Shown here in pieces: positions 9,435-18,012 of a DNA stretch of 64,000 bases. Each line of letters starts with the position of its first letter. Within the stretch, counting starts at the first letter, position 1. The notes under the pieces are model-generated. The model saw nothing but the letters and a program-made list of their open reading frames with translations, searched no databases and was not told the DNA's origin. A program made the position numbers and the translations under genes. The stretch is from Paraliobacillus sp044383835. GTDB taxonomy: Bacteria; Bacillota; Bacilli; Bacillales; Amphibacillaceae. The stretch is from positions 62,001 to 126,000 of the forward strand of contig NZ_JBISEP010000002.1 of the NCBI RefSeq assembly GCF_044383835.1. The letters are read 5' to 3'.

Positions 9435-11054
9435 ATGTTACAAGCTACAAATGTTGGTTTACGTTATGGTGATAAAAAGTTATTTGAAGATGTAAATATC
9501 AAGTTCACACCTGGAAACTGTTATGGTTTGATCGGAGCAAATGGTGCGGGAAAATCAACGTTCCTAAAAATTTTATCAGGAGAAATTGAACCTCAGATAG
9601 GTCATGTTTCTTTAGGTAAAGGTGAACGTTTAGCTGTATTAAAACAGGACCACTTTGCTTATGAAGACTATCCTGTATTACAAACAGTAATTATGGGACA
9701 CACACGACTTTATGAAGTCATGCAAGAAAAAGACGCTATTTATATGAAGAGTGATTTTTCTGAAGCAGACGGTATGCGTGCCGCAGAATTAGAAGGTGAA
9801 TTCGCAGAAATGAACGGATGGGAAGCCGAATCTGATGCTGCCGTTTTACTTAAAGGTCTCGGTATCGACGAGTCATCTCATGATAAAAAGATGGCTGAGC
9901 TTAGTGGTGCTGAGAAAGTAAAAATACTTCTAGCGCAAGCATTATTTGGTTCTCCTGATATTTTATTATTGGATGAGCCTACTAACCACTTGGACATTCA
10001 AGCAATTCAATGGCTTGAAGAGTTCTTGATTAATTTTGAAAATACTGTCATCGTCGTTTCACACGATAGACACTTTTTGAATAAAGTCTGTACACACATT
10101 GCTGATGTGGACTTTGGAAAAATTGAGTTATATGTTGGAAACTATGATTTTTGGTATGAATCAAGCCAATTAGCACTAAGTATGGCGCAAGATTCAAATA
10201 AGAAAAAAGAAGAAAAAATAAAAGAACTACAAAATTTTATTGCGCGATTTAGTGCGAATGCTTCCAAATCGAAGCAAGCTACATCTCGTAAAAAAATGTT
10301 GGACAATATTACATTAGATGACATTAAGCCTTCCTCAAGACGTTATCCTTATGTTGCCTTCACTCCAGGCCGTGAAATTGGAAATGATATGCTTCGTGTA
10401 GAAGGAATCTCTAAAACAATTGACGGGGAGAAAGTATTAGACAATATTAGCTTTACATTAAATCGAAATGACAAAGTTGCTTTTGTAGGTAGAAATGAAA
10501 TAGCTAAAACTACATTACTTCAAATATTAATGGGAGAAATAGAACCAGATGAAGGCTCTTATGCTTGGGGCGTAACTACTTCTCAATCTTATTTCCCTAA
10601 AGATAATAGTGCGTTTTTTGATGGAAGCAACATGACATTAGTCGAATGGCTACGTCAATATTCACCTGAGGATCAAACTGAAACATTTCTTCGTGGTTTC
10701 TTAGGTAGAATGCTTTTCTCTGGTGAAGAAGCACTTAAAAAAGCAAATGTGCTATCAGGCGGTGAAAAAGTACGTTGTATGCTTTCAAAAATGATGCTTA
10801 GTCAAGCAAATGTGCTCGTATTGGATGAGCCAACAAACCACCTTGATTTAGAATCGATCACTTCGCTAAATAATGGATTAATTAAATTTAAAGGATCGGT
10901 TTTATTCACATCACATGACCAACAATTTATCAACAGTATTGCTAATCGATTAATTGAAATTACACCAAAAGGGATTGTTGATAAAGAAATTAGTTATGAT
11001 GAATATGTAGCGGATCAGAAATTGCAAAAAGAAATTGCATCCATGTACGTATAG
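9435..11054 (+). CDS. ykpA: ABC-F family ATPase, YkpA/YbiT type
   Basis: Soluble twin-ATPase of the ABC-F family, 539 residues, whose members act on ribosomes rather than transport. The first domain has Walker A GANGAGKST, signature LSGAEKVK and Walker B ILLLDEPTNHLD; the linker carries the conserved FIARFSANASKSKQATSRKK segment; the second domain has signature LSGGEKVR and VLVLDEPTNHLD. The second Walker A reads VGRNEIAKTT, with Ala in place of the usual Gly before Lys, which I think is common in this subgroup but could not check. A GGAGG site precedes the ATG. It is a single gene ended by a long hairpin. Resistance versus housekeeping role is unresolved; the YkpA/YbiT type is usually housekeeping. 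Confidence 0.88.
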   Translation: MLQATNVGLRYGDKKLFEDVNIKFTPGNCYGLIGANGAGKSTFLKILSGEIEPQIGHVSLGKGERLAVLKQDHFAYEDYPVLQTVIMGHTRLYEVMQEKDAIYMKSDFSEADGMRAAELEGEFAEMNGWEAESDAAVLLKGLGIDESSHDKKMAELSGAEKVKILLAQALFGSPDILLLDEPTNHLDIQAIQWLEEFLINFENTVIVVSHDRHFLNKVCTHIADVDFGKIELYVGNYDFWYESSQLALSMAQDSNKKKEEKIKELQNFIARFSANASKSKQATSRKKMLDNITLDDIKPSSRRYPYVAFTPGREIGNDMLRVEGISKTIDGEKVLDNISFTLNRNDKVAFVGRNEIAKTTLLQILMGEIEPDEGSYAWGVTTSQSYFPKDNSAFFDGSNMTLVEWLRQYSPEDQTETFLRGFLGRMLFSGEEALKKANVLSGGEKVRCMLSKMMLSQANVLVLDEPTNHLDLESITSLNNGLIKFKGSVLFTSHDQQFINSIANRLIEITPKGIVDKEISYDEYVADQKLQKEIASMYV

Positions 11055-11077
11055 GGATTATTTTTCATTTTAAACAT

Positions 11078-11130
11078 AAATAAAAGTAGAAACTTCTACA
11101 TAAGTAGTTTCTACTTTTATTTATTTAAGA
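11078..11130 (+). terminator. Terminator of ABC-F gene
   Basis: A 17-pair stem (11078-11094 with 11106-11122, core AAAGTAGAAACT / AGTTTCTACTTT) is closed by a short loop and followed by T-rich sequence, 23 bases after the ABC-F stop codon. Confidence 0.85.
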
Positions 11131-11457
11131 AATCATAAAAACCTAAAGTGATTTTTAATAAAGTATTTATCATCCATCCGTGGTAGAAGGTAAATCGTAT
11201 CTGGTTATAACAGCGCTTATCGATCATTTATGATAAGAAATAAGTCAAAGTAATCATAACGTAGCAATTACCTAATGTATGTTATGCATCCATATAAAAC
11301 ACAGACTATCCAAGCATAATGACTGTTTTTTATGTATGTTTGTAACTGTTACGATATCCCAATACTAAATTGGAACGAGCATGTAAATATACGCTTATCA
11401 TTTGAGTAAGTGAGCTAGCTTTAAATTTGACGATTTTGTGAAATTCCGAACACATTA
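11131..11457. other. Intergenic, nothing recognised
   Basis: About 330 AT-rich bases between the ABC-F terminator and the nox promoter. I see no open reading frame with a ribosome binding site, no repeat and no riboswitch motif. Confidence 0.5.
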
Positions 11458-11486
11458 TTGTGAATTATTACACATAAAAGTATAAT
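11458..11486 (+). promoter_or_regulatory. nox promoter with overlapping Rex-like operator
   Basis: TTGTGA (11458-11463), a 17-base spacer and TATAAT (11481-11486) form a good sigma-A promoter. The sequence TTGTGAATTATTACACAT (11458-11475) fits the Rex consensus TTGTGAAnnnnTTCACAA closely and covers the -35 box and half the spacer. Rex is an NADH-sensing repressor that typically controls NADH-consuming genes, so repression of nox at low NADH is the natural reading; the call is by motif only. Confidence 0.65.
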
Positions 11487-11558
11487 AAGTTTATAAAAAA
11501 ATCGTGCATATTTTATGACCATTTGTGAAAAAATGAACTTAAACGGAGGGTGATCATA

Positions 11559-12917
11559 ATGAAAGTAGCTGTTATTGGTTGCACACACGCTGGAACTGCA
11601 GCAATTACTAATATTCTAAATTTATATCCGAATGCGCAGATTGATGTTTTTGAAAGAAATGACAATGTTTCGTTCTTATCATGTGGAATTGCTTTGTATG
11701 TTGGTGGGGTTGTTGAAGATGCTAGTGGCTTGTTCTATGCGTCAGTTGAACAATTCGAAAAACACGGTGTACGTATGCATATGCAACACGAAGTCACCAA
11801 TTGTAATATGCATAACAAAACATTAGAAGCAAAAGATCTAAAAACGGCTAAAAATCAGACTTATGCTTATGATAAATTAATCGTTACTACTGGGTCTTGG
11901 CCTGTTACTCCACCAATTCCCGGATCAGATTTAAACAATGTCATATTATGCAAAAACTATGATCATGCGAAAGAAATCATTCGTCGCTCTCAATCAATAG
12001 ACAATGTTGTCGTTGTTGGTGCAGGTTACATTGGTGTTGAATTAGTTGAAGCATTTCAAGAAAACGGAAAGAACGTTACATTGATTGATTCAGAGAAGCG
12101 AATTTTAAATCGTTATTTAGACGAAACGTTTACTACACCTGTGGAAAAATCTTTTGAAGAAAAGGGAATTCACTTAGCACTAGATCAAACCGTTTCTTCA
12201 TTTAAAGGAGAAGAAACAGTTGAGAAGGTTGTTACAGATAAAGGAGAATATAACACAGACCTAGTTGTTATGTGTATTGGATTTAGACCAAATTCCGATC
12301 TTATCCGTGATCAACTTCATACACTTAAAAACGGTGCGATTGTAGTTGATCCATATATGCAAACAAGTATTAAGGATGTTTATGCTGCTGGTGATTGCTG
12401 TGCAGTGAGCTATAATCCTACAAAAGAACCCGCCTATATTCCATTGGCAACCAATGCTGTTCGAATGGGAACGTTAGTAGCACACAACTTAGTAAAACCC
12501 CAACTTGCTTATCCAGGTACACAAGGCACTTCTGGACTTAAAATATATAACCATCATATCGCATCTACAGGATTAACTGAAACAGCAGCTGTAGATTTAG
12601 GATTAAACGTTCGAAGTGCATACTTGGAAGATACTTATCGTCCTGAATTTATGCCTGAAAATGATGTTGTTAAAATTAAACTTGTATATGAAATAGGAGA
12701 TCATCGTATTATTGGTGCACAGTTAATTGCAGAGGCCGACTTTACACAAGCAATTAATACTGTTAGTGTCGCAATTGCAAACGATATGACAATTGAAAAA
12801 TTAGCACTAACTGACTTTTTCTTTCAACCACATTTTAATAAGCCAGTTAATTTTCTAAACCAAGTAGCGCTTAATGCAATGGAAGAAGAAGCAAGACGAA
12901 AAACAACACGATCATAA
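11559..12917 (+). CDS. nox: NADH oxidase, FAD-dependent
   Basis: Flavoprotein of the pyridine nucleotide-disulphide oxidoreductase family that oxidises NADH with oxygen, probably to water, regenerating NAD+. FAD-binding VIGCTHAGTAA is at the N-terminus, the redox-active Cys42 sits in SFLSCGIALY, the NADH-binding motif VVVGAGYIGVELVEAF is near residue 150, and the second FAD motif is DVYAAGDCCAV. The ATG at 11559 follows GGAGG by nine bases and gives 452 residues; a GTG nine bases earlier overlaps that site. It could also reduce coenzyme A disulphide or peroxide, as close relatives do. A Rex-like operator in the promoter supports a redox-balancing role. Confidence 0.88.
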   Translation: MKVAVIGCTHAGTAAITNILNLYPNAQIDVFERNDNVSFLSCGIALYVGGVVEDASGLFYASVEQFEKHGVRMHMQHEVTNCNMHNKTLEAKDLKTAKNQTYAYDKLIVTTGSWPVTPPIPGSDLNNVILCKNYDHAKEIIRRSQSIDNVVVVGAGYIGVELVEAFQENGKNVTLIDSEKRILNRYLDETFTTPVEKSFEEKGIHLALDQTVSSFKGEETVEKVVTDKGEYNTDLVVMCIGFRPNSDLIRDQLHTLKNGAIVVDPYMQTSIKDVYAAGDCCAVSYNPTKEPAYIPLATNAVRMGTLVAHNLVKPQLAYPGTQGTSGLKIYNHHIASTGLTETAAVDLGLNVRSAYLEDTYRPEFMPENDVVKIKLVYEIGDHRIIGAQLIAEADFTQAINTVSVAIANDMTIEKLALTDFFFQPHFNKPVNFLNQVALNAMEEEARRKTTRS

Positions 12918-12921
12918 TATA

Positions 12922-13002
12922 AATCCCCCTTTAGGTGGATACACCGAAAAGTTAGATTTTTATCTCTAACTTTAGGAGTTCGATACCTTAATAAGGGGGA
13001 TT
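12922..13002. repeat. Nested palindrome between nox and trpA
   Basis: An 81-base element bounded by AATCCCCCTT and its complement AAGGGGGATT. The stem continues with TAGGT/ACCT, and inside lies a second perfect nine-pair hairpin, AAAGTTAGA / TCTAACTTT. It lies between two convergent genes, so it may act as a two-way terminator, but it lacks strong T-runs. The inner text (GGTGGATACACCGAAAAGTT) reminds me of insertion-sequence ends, so a miniature element or IS scar is an alternative. Confidence 0.55.
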
Positions 13003-13036
13003 GTTCATTTGAACTGTATTTCACTTAACCACTAAT

Positions 13037-13813
13037 TTATTTTTTAGCTGCGGCAATTAATTCTTGAATAGCCTCATATTTTCCAACGTGTAATAAGTCA
13101 ACAATGCGACTGCCTACTACAACCCCATCACAATGAGCTGCTAATTCTTTTACTTGTTCAGGTGTGGATACACCGAATCCTGCTAAGACCGGAACAGAAC
13201 TTTTCTTTTGTAACACCTTTAAATGCGCTGCTAAATTCTTTTTAAAGTTTGCTCGTTCACCCGTTGTACCGGTTACAGTTACAGCATATAGAAATCCTTC
13301 CGTTCTTTTAATCAATTCTTCGATTCGATCATCGGTACTAGTCAATGCAGCTAAACGAATAAGTGCAATTTTATATTCAGCTAACTGTTCAGTAATTATC
13401 CCTTCTTCCTCTAAAGGAATATCTGGAATTATCAATCCATCTATACCCGCCTGTTCACAATTGATTGCGAATTGTTCTATCCCCATTGCATAAATAGGAT
13501 TAATGTACGACATAACAACAACAGGAATAGCTCTATCCAGCTTAAATGCTTGTAATGTTTCAAATACTTTTGCTAGTGTAACCTCACCTTCCAAGGCTCG
13601 AATACCTGCTTTTTGAATCGTTGGTCCATCTGCAACAGGATCAGAAAAAGGAATCCCAACTTCTACAGCAGTTGCTCCACACTTTTCCAAAAAAGAGATT
13701 TGTTCGTTCAATTGCTCAAGTCCACCATCACCAGCCATAATATAAGGCACAAAAGCTTTATCACCATTTTGTAACACTCGTTGGAAAGCATGATCTAATT
13801 TTTCTTTAGGCAT
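13037..13813 (-). CDS. trpA: Tryptophan synthase alpha chain
   Basis: Cleaves indole-3-glycerol phosphate to indole and glyceraldehyde 3-phosphate, passing indole to TrpB through the internal tunnel. TIM-barrel protein of 258 residues with the catalytic Glu in AVEVGIPFSDP and the catalytic Asp in SDPVADGPTIQ; the phosphate-binding GFGVSTPEQ and GVVVGSRIVD are present. I start at the ATG at 13813, preceded by GGAGGTGAGCGTA; it overlaps the end of trpB by eight bases, implying translational coupling and equal synthesis. Last gene of the trp operon. Confidence 0.97.
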   Translation of the reverse strand: MPKEKLDHAFQRVLQNGDKAFVPYIMAGDGGLEQLNEQISFLEKCGATAVEVGIPFSDPVADGPTIQKAGIRALEGEVTLAKVFETLQAFKLDRAIPVVVMSYINPIYAMGIEQFAINCEQAGIDGLIIPDIPLEEEGIITEQLAEYKIALIRLAALTSTDDRIEELIKRTEGFLYAVTVTGTTGERANFKKNLAAHLKVLQKKSSVPVLAGFGVSTPEQVKELAAHCDGVVVGSRIVDLLHVGKYEAIQELIAAAKK

Positions 13814-15008
13814 TACGCTCACCTCCTAATACTTCTTTTACTGCTACAACATCTTTATCCCCTCTTCCTGATAAGCAAATAACGACTGATTGATCCTTGG
13901 TCATTTGTTTAGCTAGCTTCGTTACATAAGCAACGGCATGCGCACTCTCTAAAGCAGGAATAATCCCCTCTGTTCTTGTTAGTAGTTGCAGCCCATCTAA
14001 TGCTTCTTGATCAGTTATTGACCGATAGTTCACACGCCCTGTATCTTTCAAATAGCTGTGTTCAGGTCCAACACCTGGATAATCTAGCCCTGCAGAGATT
14101 GAATGTGCTTCTTGAATTTGTCCTGCATGATCTTGTAATAAATAAGTCATTGTTCCATGTAAGATACCTCGTTGTCCATCAGTTAAAGTCGCAGCATGCT
14201 TCCCTGTTTCTAGTCCTTCTCCTCCTGCTTCTATACCATAGAGTGTGATTTTGTTATTAATGAATGGGTAAAACATGCCCATTGCATTGCTACCTCCACC
14301 AATACAAGCAACAATAGCATCAGGTAATTTTCCTGCTTGCGCTTGTATTTGTTGTTTTGTTTCTGTGCCAATGACACTTTGAAAATCGCGCACAATTTGT
14401 GGGAAAGGGTGTGGTCCTACTACTGAGCCAAGAATATAATGCGTATCTTCTACATGACTAACCCAATATCGTAACGCTTCGTTTACTGCATCTTTTAATG
14501 TACCATTTCCTTGATCTACACTCTCTACACGCGCACCAAGAAGTTCCATACGAAATACGTTTAATTTTTGTCTGCGTATATCTTCTTCCCCCATAAAAAT
14601 AATACATTCTAATCCAAGCAACGCACACACTGTGGCTGTTGCAACACCGTGCTGTCCAGCTCCAGTTTCTGCAACAACTTTCTTTTTCCCCATTCGAACA
14701 GTCAAAAGTGCTTGACTAATGGCATTATTAATTTTATGTGCTCCTGTATGGTTAAGATCTTCTCGCTTTAAATAGATTTTAGGTCCACCTAGTTTTTTAG
14801 TAAGTCTCTCTGCATAATATAGAGGCGTCTCTCTTCCTACATATTGCCTTAAATAATGGTTTAATTGCTCATAAAAAGTCGGGTCTTCTTTGGCTTCTTT
14901 ATATACTTGCTCTAATTCAAGTATCGCTGGCATCAGTGTTTCTGGTACGAATCGTCCACCAAAAGTACCAAAATGACCATTTTTATTTGGTTGATTATAT
15001 TGCTCCAC
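13806..15008 (-). CDS. trpB: Tryptophan synthase beta chain
   Basis: PLP enzyme that condenses indole with serine to give tryptophan. At 400 residues it is full length. The PLP lysine sits in NHTGAHKINNAI, the phosphate-binding loop is CIGGGSNAMGMF, and GRETPLYYAERL and EDLNHTGAHK are the usual conserved TrpB1 blocks. It follows trpF by six bases and overlaps trpA by eight, in the order EGDCFBA. The sequence is intact and looks like the canonical TrpB1 rather than the TrpB2 paralogue. Confidence 0.98.
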   Translation of the reverse strand: MEQYNQPNKNGHFGTFGGRFVPETLMPAILELEQVYKEAKEDPTFYEQLNHYLRQYVGRETPLYYAERLTKKLGGPKIYLKREDLNHTGAHKINNAISQALLTVRMGKKKVVAETGAGQHGVATATVCALLGLECIIFMGEEDIRRQKLNVFRMELLGARVESVDQGNGTLKDAVNEALRYWVSHVEDTHYILGSVVGPHPFPQIVRDFQSVIGTETKQQIQAQAGKLPDAIVACIGGGSNAMGMFYPFINNKITLYGIEAGGEGLETGKHAATLTDGQRGILHGTMTYLLQDHAGQIQEAHSISAGLDYPGVGPEHSYLKDTGRVNYRSITDQEALDGLQLLTRTEGIIPALESAHAVAYVTKLAKQMTKDQSVVICLSGRGDKDVVAVKEVLGGERNA

Positions 15009-15014
15009 TATCTA

Positions 15015-15623
15015 TCACCTATCCTTTTTTGCTTCATTAACAAAAGCTAACATTTTTTCAGCATCTTTCTTATCGTTCGATTCAACACCACTTGAGACAT
15101 CTACACCAATTGGTTGTACTTGTTTAATTGCATCAGCGACATTTTTTTGATCTAAACCACCAGCTAAAAATAGGCGGTTGTTTCTTTTTGACAAATTCTT
15201 TACTAAGCTCCAATCAAATAATTCCCCATTTCCACCTTGATATTTACCTGGTGGGCTATCTAGTAAAAAATATGCTACGTTGTATTGATTTAATTTGTTT
15301 ACATCCTGCTTCTTATTTATTTGTATTGCTTTAATAGTTGGAACCTGAATTTGATCACAAAATGCAGGTGGTTCATTACCATGTAATTGCACATAATCCA
15401 ATCCGACAACTGTCGATGTTGTGCGAATAACTTCTAAAGACTCGTTGACAAATACCCCAACTTTTTTGACATGACTCGGTATTTCCCGGGAAATTTCCGC
15501 AGCATTTTCCATACTTATTTCTCTTTTACTCTTTGCAAAAACAAAACCAATGAAATCCGCACCAGCTTCTATTGCTTGATTGGCTATTTCTAGTGAAGTT
15601 ATCCCACATATTTTAACTAGCAT
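15015..15623 (-). CDS. trpF: Phosphoribosylanthranilate isomerase
   Basis: Amadori rearrangement of N-phosphoribosylanthranilate to CdRP, the third step from chorismate. It is a small TIM barrel of 202 residues. The general-base Cys is in VKICGIT at the N-terminus and the general-acid Asp in GVDVSSGVES near the C-terminus; GFVFAKSKREIS and LFLAGGLDQKNV are family signatures. It is a separate gene, not fused to trpC as in enterics. Twelve bases separate it from trpC and six from trpB. Confidence 0.97.
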   Translation of the reverse strand: MLVKICGITSLEIANQAIEAGADFIGFVFAKSKREISMENAAEISREIPSHVKKVGVFVNESLEVIRTTSTVVGLDYVQLHGNEPPAFCDQIQVPTIKAIQINKKQDVNKLNQYNVAYFLLDSPPGKYQGGNGELFDWSLVKNLSKRNNRLFLAGGLDQKNVADAIKQVQPIGVDVSSGVESNDKKDAEKMLAFVNEAKKDR

Positions 15624-15635
15624 TTCGTCCCTCCT

Positions 15636-16409
15636 TTACAATTTGATCTGGAACTGTGCAAAAGTTTGATCAAGTGCTTGTGAACGCATCATTGTTTCAC
15701 CAACTAATATTCCTTTTGCTCCCACTTTTCTTACTCGTTCTACATCAGCAGTTGTTTTTATCCCGCTTTCACTAATTAAAAGGATATTCGTTATGTCCAT
15801 TTTCTGTGCTAACCGCTCTGTCGTTGTTAAATCAACATTAAATGTTTTCAAATTACGGTTATTCACACCTATAATCGATGCGCCAATCGATTGAGCTACT
15901 GACAATTCTTCTTCATTGTGTACTTCAAACAATACTTCTAGGTCTGCTTGTTTAGCATATTCAAATAGCGCTTGTAATCTTTGTGCAGGTAAAGCTGCTG
16001 CAATTAATAAAATCACATCAGCTCCTGCACTTTTAGCTCGATCAATTTGAATTTCATCTATAATAAAATCTTTGTTCAGCACAGGGATGTCTACTTTTTT
16101 TCTTACCTCGCATAGGTCATCCATTGTTCCTTTAAAAAAGGGTTCATCTGTTAGAACAGAAATTGCTCCAGCACCATGATTTTGGTATTTTTCCGCCTGC
16201 TCACTAGGAACAACATCTGCGTGGATAATTCCCTTAGATGGTGAAGCACGCTTAATTTCTGCGATAATATTCACATGATCGTTACTCATAAAACGCTCAA
16301 ATAATGAACGCTTAGGGAAAACTTTGGCTTGCTCATTTGTTCGAATGAATTTTTTCAATACTTCCACTTCTTTTGCTTTTTCCATTAAAATATCGTCCAA
16401 AATCGTCAC
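15636..16409 (-). CDS. trpC: Indole-3-glycerol phosphate synthase
   Basis: Closes the indole ring by decarboxylating CdRP. The 257-residue TIM barrel has the catalytic lysine in AEIKRASPSKG, the second lysine in VLNKDFIID, the catalytic Glu in FEVHNEEEL, the GVNNRNL loop and the SESGIKT phosphate site. All are intact. It starts two bases after the trpD stop codon region and precedes trpF by twelve bases, consistent with one transcript. Confidence 0.97.
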   Translation of the reverse strand: MTILDDILMEKAKEVEVLKKFIRTNEQAKVFPKRSLFERFMSNDHVNIIAEIKRASPSKGIIHADVVPSEQAEKYQNHGAGAISVLTDEPFFKGTMDDLCEVRKKVDIPVLNKDFIIDEIQIDRAKSAGADVILLIAAALPAQRLQALFEYAKQADLEVLFEVHNEEELSVAQSIGASIIGVNNRNLKTFNVDLTTTERLAQKMDITNILLISESGIKTTADVERVRKVGAKGILVGETMMRSQALDQTFAQFQIKL

Positions 16410-16411
16410 TG

Positions 16412-17428
16412 TTACACCTCATTTGCTAAACTATATTTGATTAAATTCTCCAATTTTTTTAATGCTCTACCTGAATCAATACTTTCTTTTGCAAGTTGAA
16501 TACCTTCCCGAACTGAATCAACTTTTCCATGGGCATAAATACCAATCCCGGCATTTAGTAGTACTGTATCGCGATGGGCACCTGTTTTACCTTCTAATAC
16601 ACCTCGAAGAATTTTTGCGTTTTTAGTTGCGTCCCCACCCTTGATTGCTTCATTATCATATTGCGGCAAATCGACATCTGCAGGTGAAAGCGTAAAAGAA
16701 TGTAACTCACCATCTTCTAGTAAAACTAAAAAATTATCACCAGCTAGTGATGCTTCATCCATATAACCTGCGCCATTAACAACAATTGCTCGTTTGCGTC
16801 CTAATTGACTTAGTACCTCTGCCATTTGAACAAGCATATCTCTACAATAGATACCCATCAACTGTGTAGTTAGTTGTATTGGATTGGTAAGTGGGCCAAT
16901 CAAATTAAAGATTGTCGGAACGTTTAAGACTTTTCGTATTTTCATTACTCTTTTTAGTGATGGATGTACGTGTGGGGCAAACAAAAAAGCAATGCCATTC
17001 TGCTTTAATATTTGTTGCATTTGATCTTTATCCATTGTTAAAGATACACCTAATGCTTCTAACACATCTGCACTCCCTGTTTTACTAGAGATACTTCGAT
17101 TTCCATGTTTTGCAACAGTGATACCAACTCCAGCAATGACAAACGCAGCAGTCGTACTTATGTTAAAGCTTTGTGAGCCATCACCGCCTGTTCCACAATT
17201 ATCTATAACATTTGGTATATGCTCATTAATACAAAGTGATTTTTCTCGAATAACATTAACAATTCCAGTGATTTCTTCTGTCGTTTCCCCTTTGGCTTTC
17301 AGTTCCGTTAAGAAAGCCCCTATCTCTGCTTCAGTTGTTGTTTCTAAAAAAAGTAATCTTGTTGCATGCTCCATCTCTTTTTGAGTTAAATTCTGCTTAT
17401 TTGAGATTTTCTGAAGAAATCGTTGCAT
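16412..17428 (-). CDS. trpD: Anthranilate phosphoribosyltransferase
   Basis: Transfers phosphoribose from PRPP to anthranilate, the second committed step. PRPP-binding motifs are present: NCGTGGDGSQSFNISTT, then KHGNRSISSKTGSADVLEALG split over the fold; ILRKV-like RKVLNVPTIFNLIGPL is the hinge region. I start at the ATG at 17428, which has AAGGGG seven bases before it, giving 338 residues; it overlaps the trpG end by 32 bases. A longer start eight codons upstream has no good ribosome binding site. Confidence 0.96.
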   Translation of the reverse strand: MQRFLQKISNKQNLTQKEMEHATRLLFLETTTEAEIGAFLTELKAKGETTEEITGIVNVIREKSLCINEHIPNVIDNCGTGGDGSQSFNISTTAAFVIAGVGITVAKHGNRSISSKTGSADVLEALGVSLTMDKDQMQQILKQNGIAFLFAPHVHPSLKRVMKIRKVLNVPTIFNLIGPLTNPIQLTTQLMGIYCRDMLVQMAEVLSQLGRKRAIVVNGAGYMDEASLAGDNFLVLLEDGELHSFTLSPADVDLPQYDNEAIKGGDATKNAKILRGVLEGKTGAHRDTVLLNAGIGIYAHGKVDSVREGIQLAKESIDSGRALKKLENLIKYSLANEV

Positions 17429-18011
17429 CCAATCGCCCCTTTTTAATAGCATTAAAAAAGTTTGCTAAAATTTTCTTTCCTGTACTTGTTCCGATTGATT
17501 CAGGATGAAATTGCAGTCCGTATATAGGTAAATACACGTGTTTTATTGCCATAATTTCTTGATCATCAATTGATGTCGCTGTTACTTGTAATACTTTAGG
17601 CAACGTATCGGGGTCAATAACGAGAGAGTGATAACGCATCACTTGTAACGGTTGTTCTAAATAACGAAACATCTCATCTTGTTCATGTTTTATTTTTGAT
17701 GTTTTACCATGTTTAATTTGTTTTGCATGTGTGATCGTTGCTCCATAAGCCGCTCCGATTGCTTGATGCCCTAAGCAAATCCCTAGTATCGGAAAAGTGG
17801 TATCTAACTGCTTTACTACTTCCATACAGATTCCGGCTTGTTCTGGCGTCCCAGGTCCAGGTGATAATATAACTGCTTCCGGACGAAGATCCCTGATATC
17901 GTCAACCGTTATTTTATCGTTGCGTAGTACGGTAACCTCTTTTCCAATCTCTGAAATATATTGATATAAGTTATATGTGAATGAATCATAATTATCTATT
18001 AACAAAATCAT
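17397..18011 (-). CDS. trpG: Anthranilate synthase glutamine amidotransferase
   Basis: Glutaminase subunit that supplies ammonia to TrpE. Class I amidotransferase of 204 residues with the nucleophile Cys in GICLGHQAIG and the His/Glu pair in QFHPESIGT; the oxyanion strand is ILSPGPGTPEQAG. It lies in the trp operon directly after trpE, one base apart. That differs from B. subtilis, where an amphibolic pabA elsewhere does this job, and resembles the arrangement in the B. cereus group. It could still serve PabB if no separate pabA exists. Confidence 0.95.
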   Translation of the reverse strand: MILLIDNYDSFTYNLYQYISEIGKEVTVLRNDKITVDDIRDLRPEAVILSPGPGTPEQAGICMEVVKQLDTTFPILGICLGHQAIGAAYGATITHAKQIKHGKTSKIKHEQDEMFRYLEQPLQVMRYHSLVIDPDTLPKVLQVTATSIDDQEIMAIKHVYLPIYGLQFHPESIGTSTGKKILANFFNAIKKGRLDATISSENLK

Positions 18012-18012
18012 G

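Noticed and set aside
10142..10324. Antisense frame inside the ABC-F gene
   Set aside because: It has no ribosome binding site, and codon usage follows the real gene on the other strand; it is a shadow frame.
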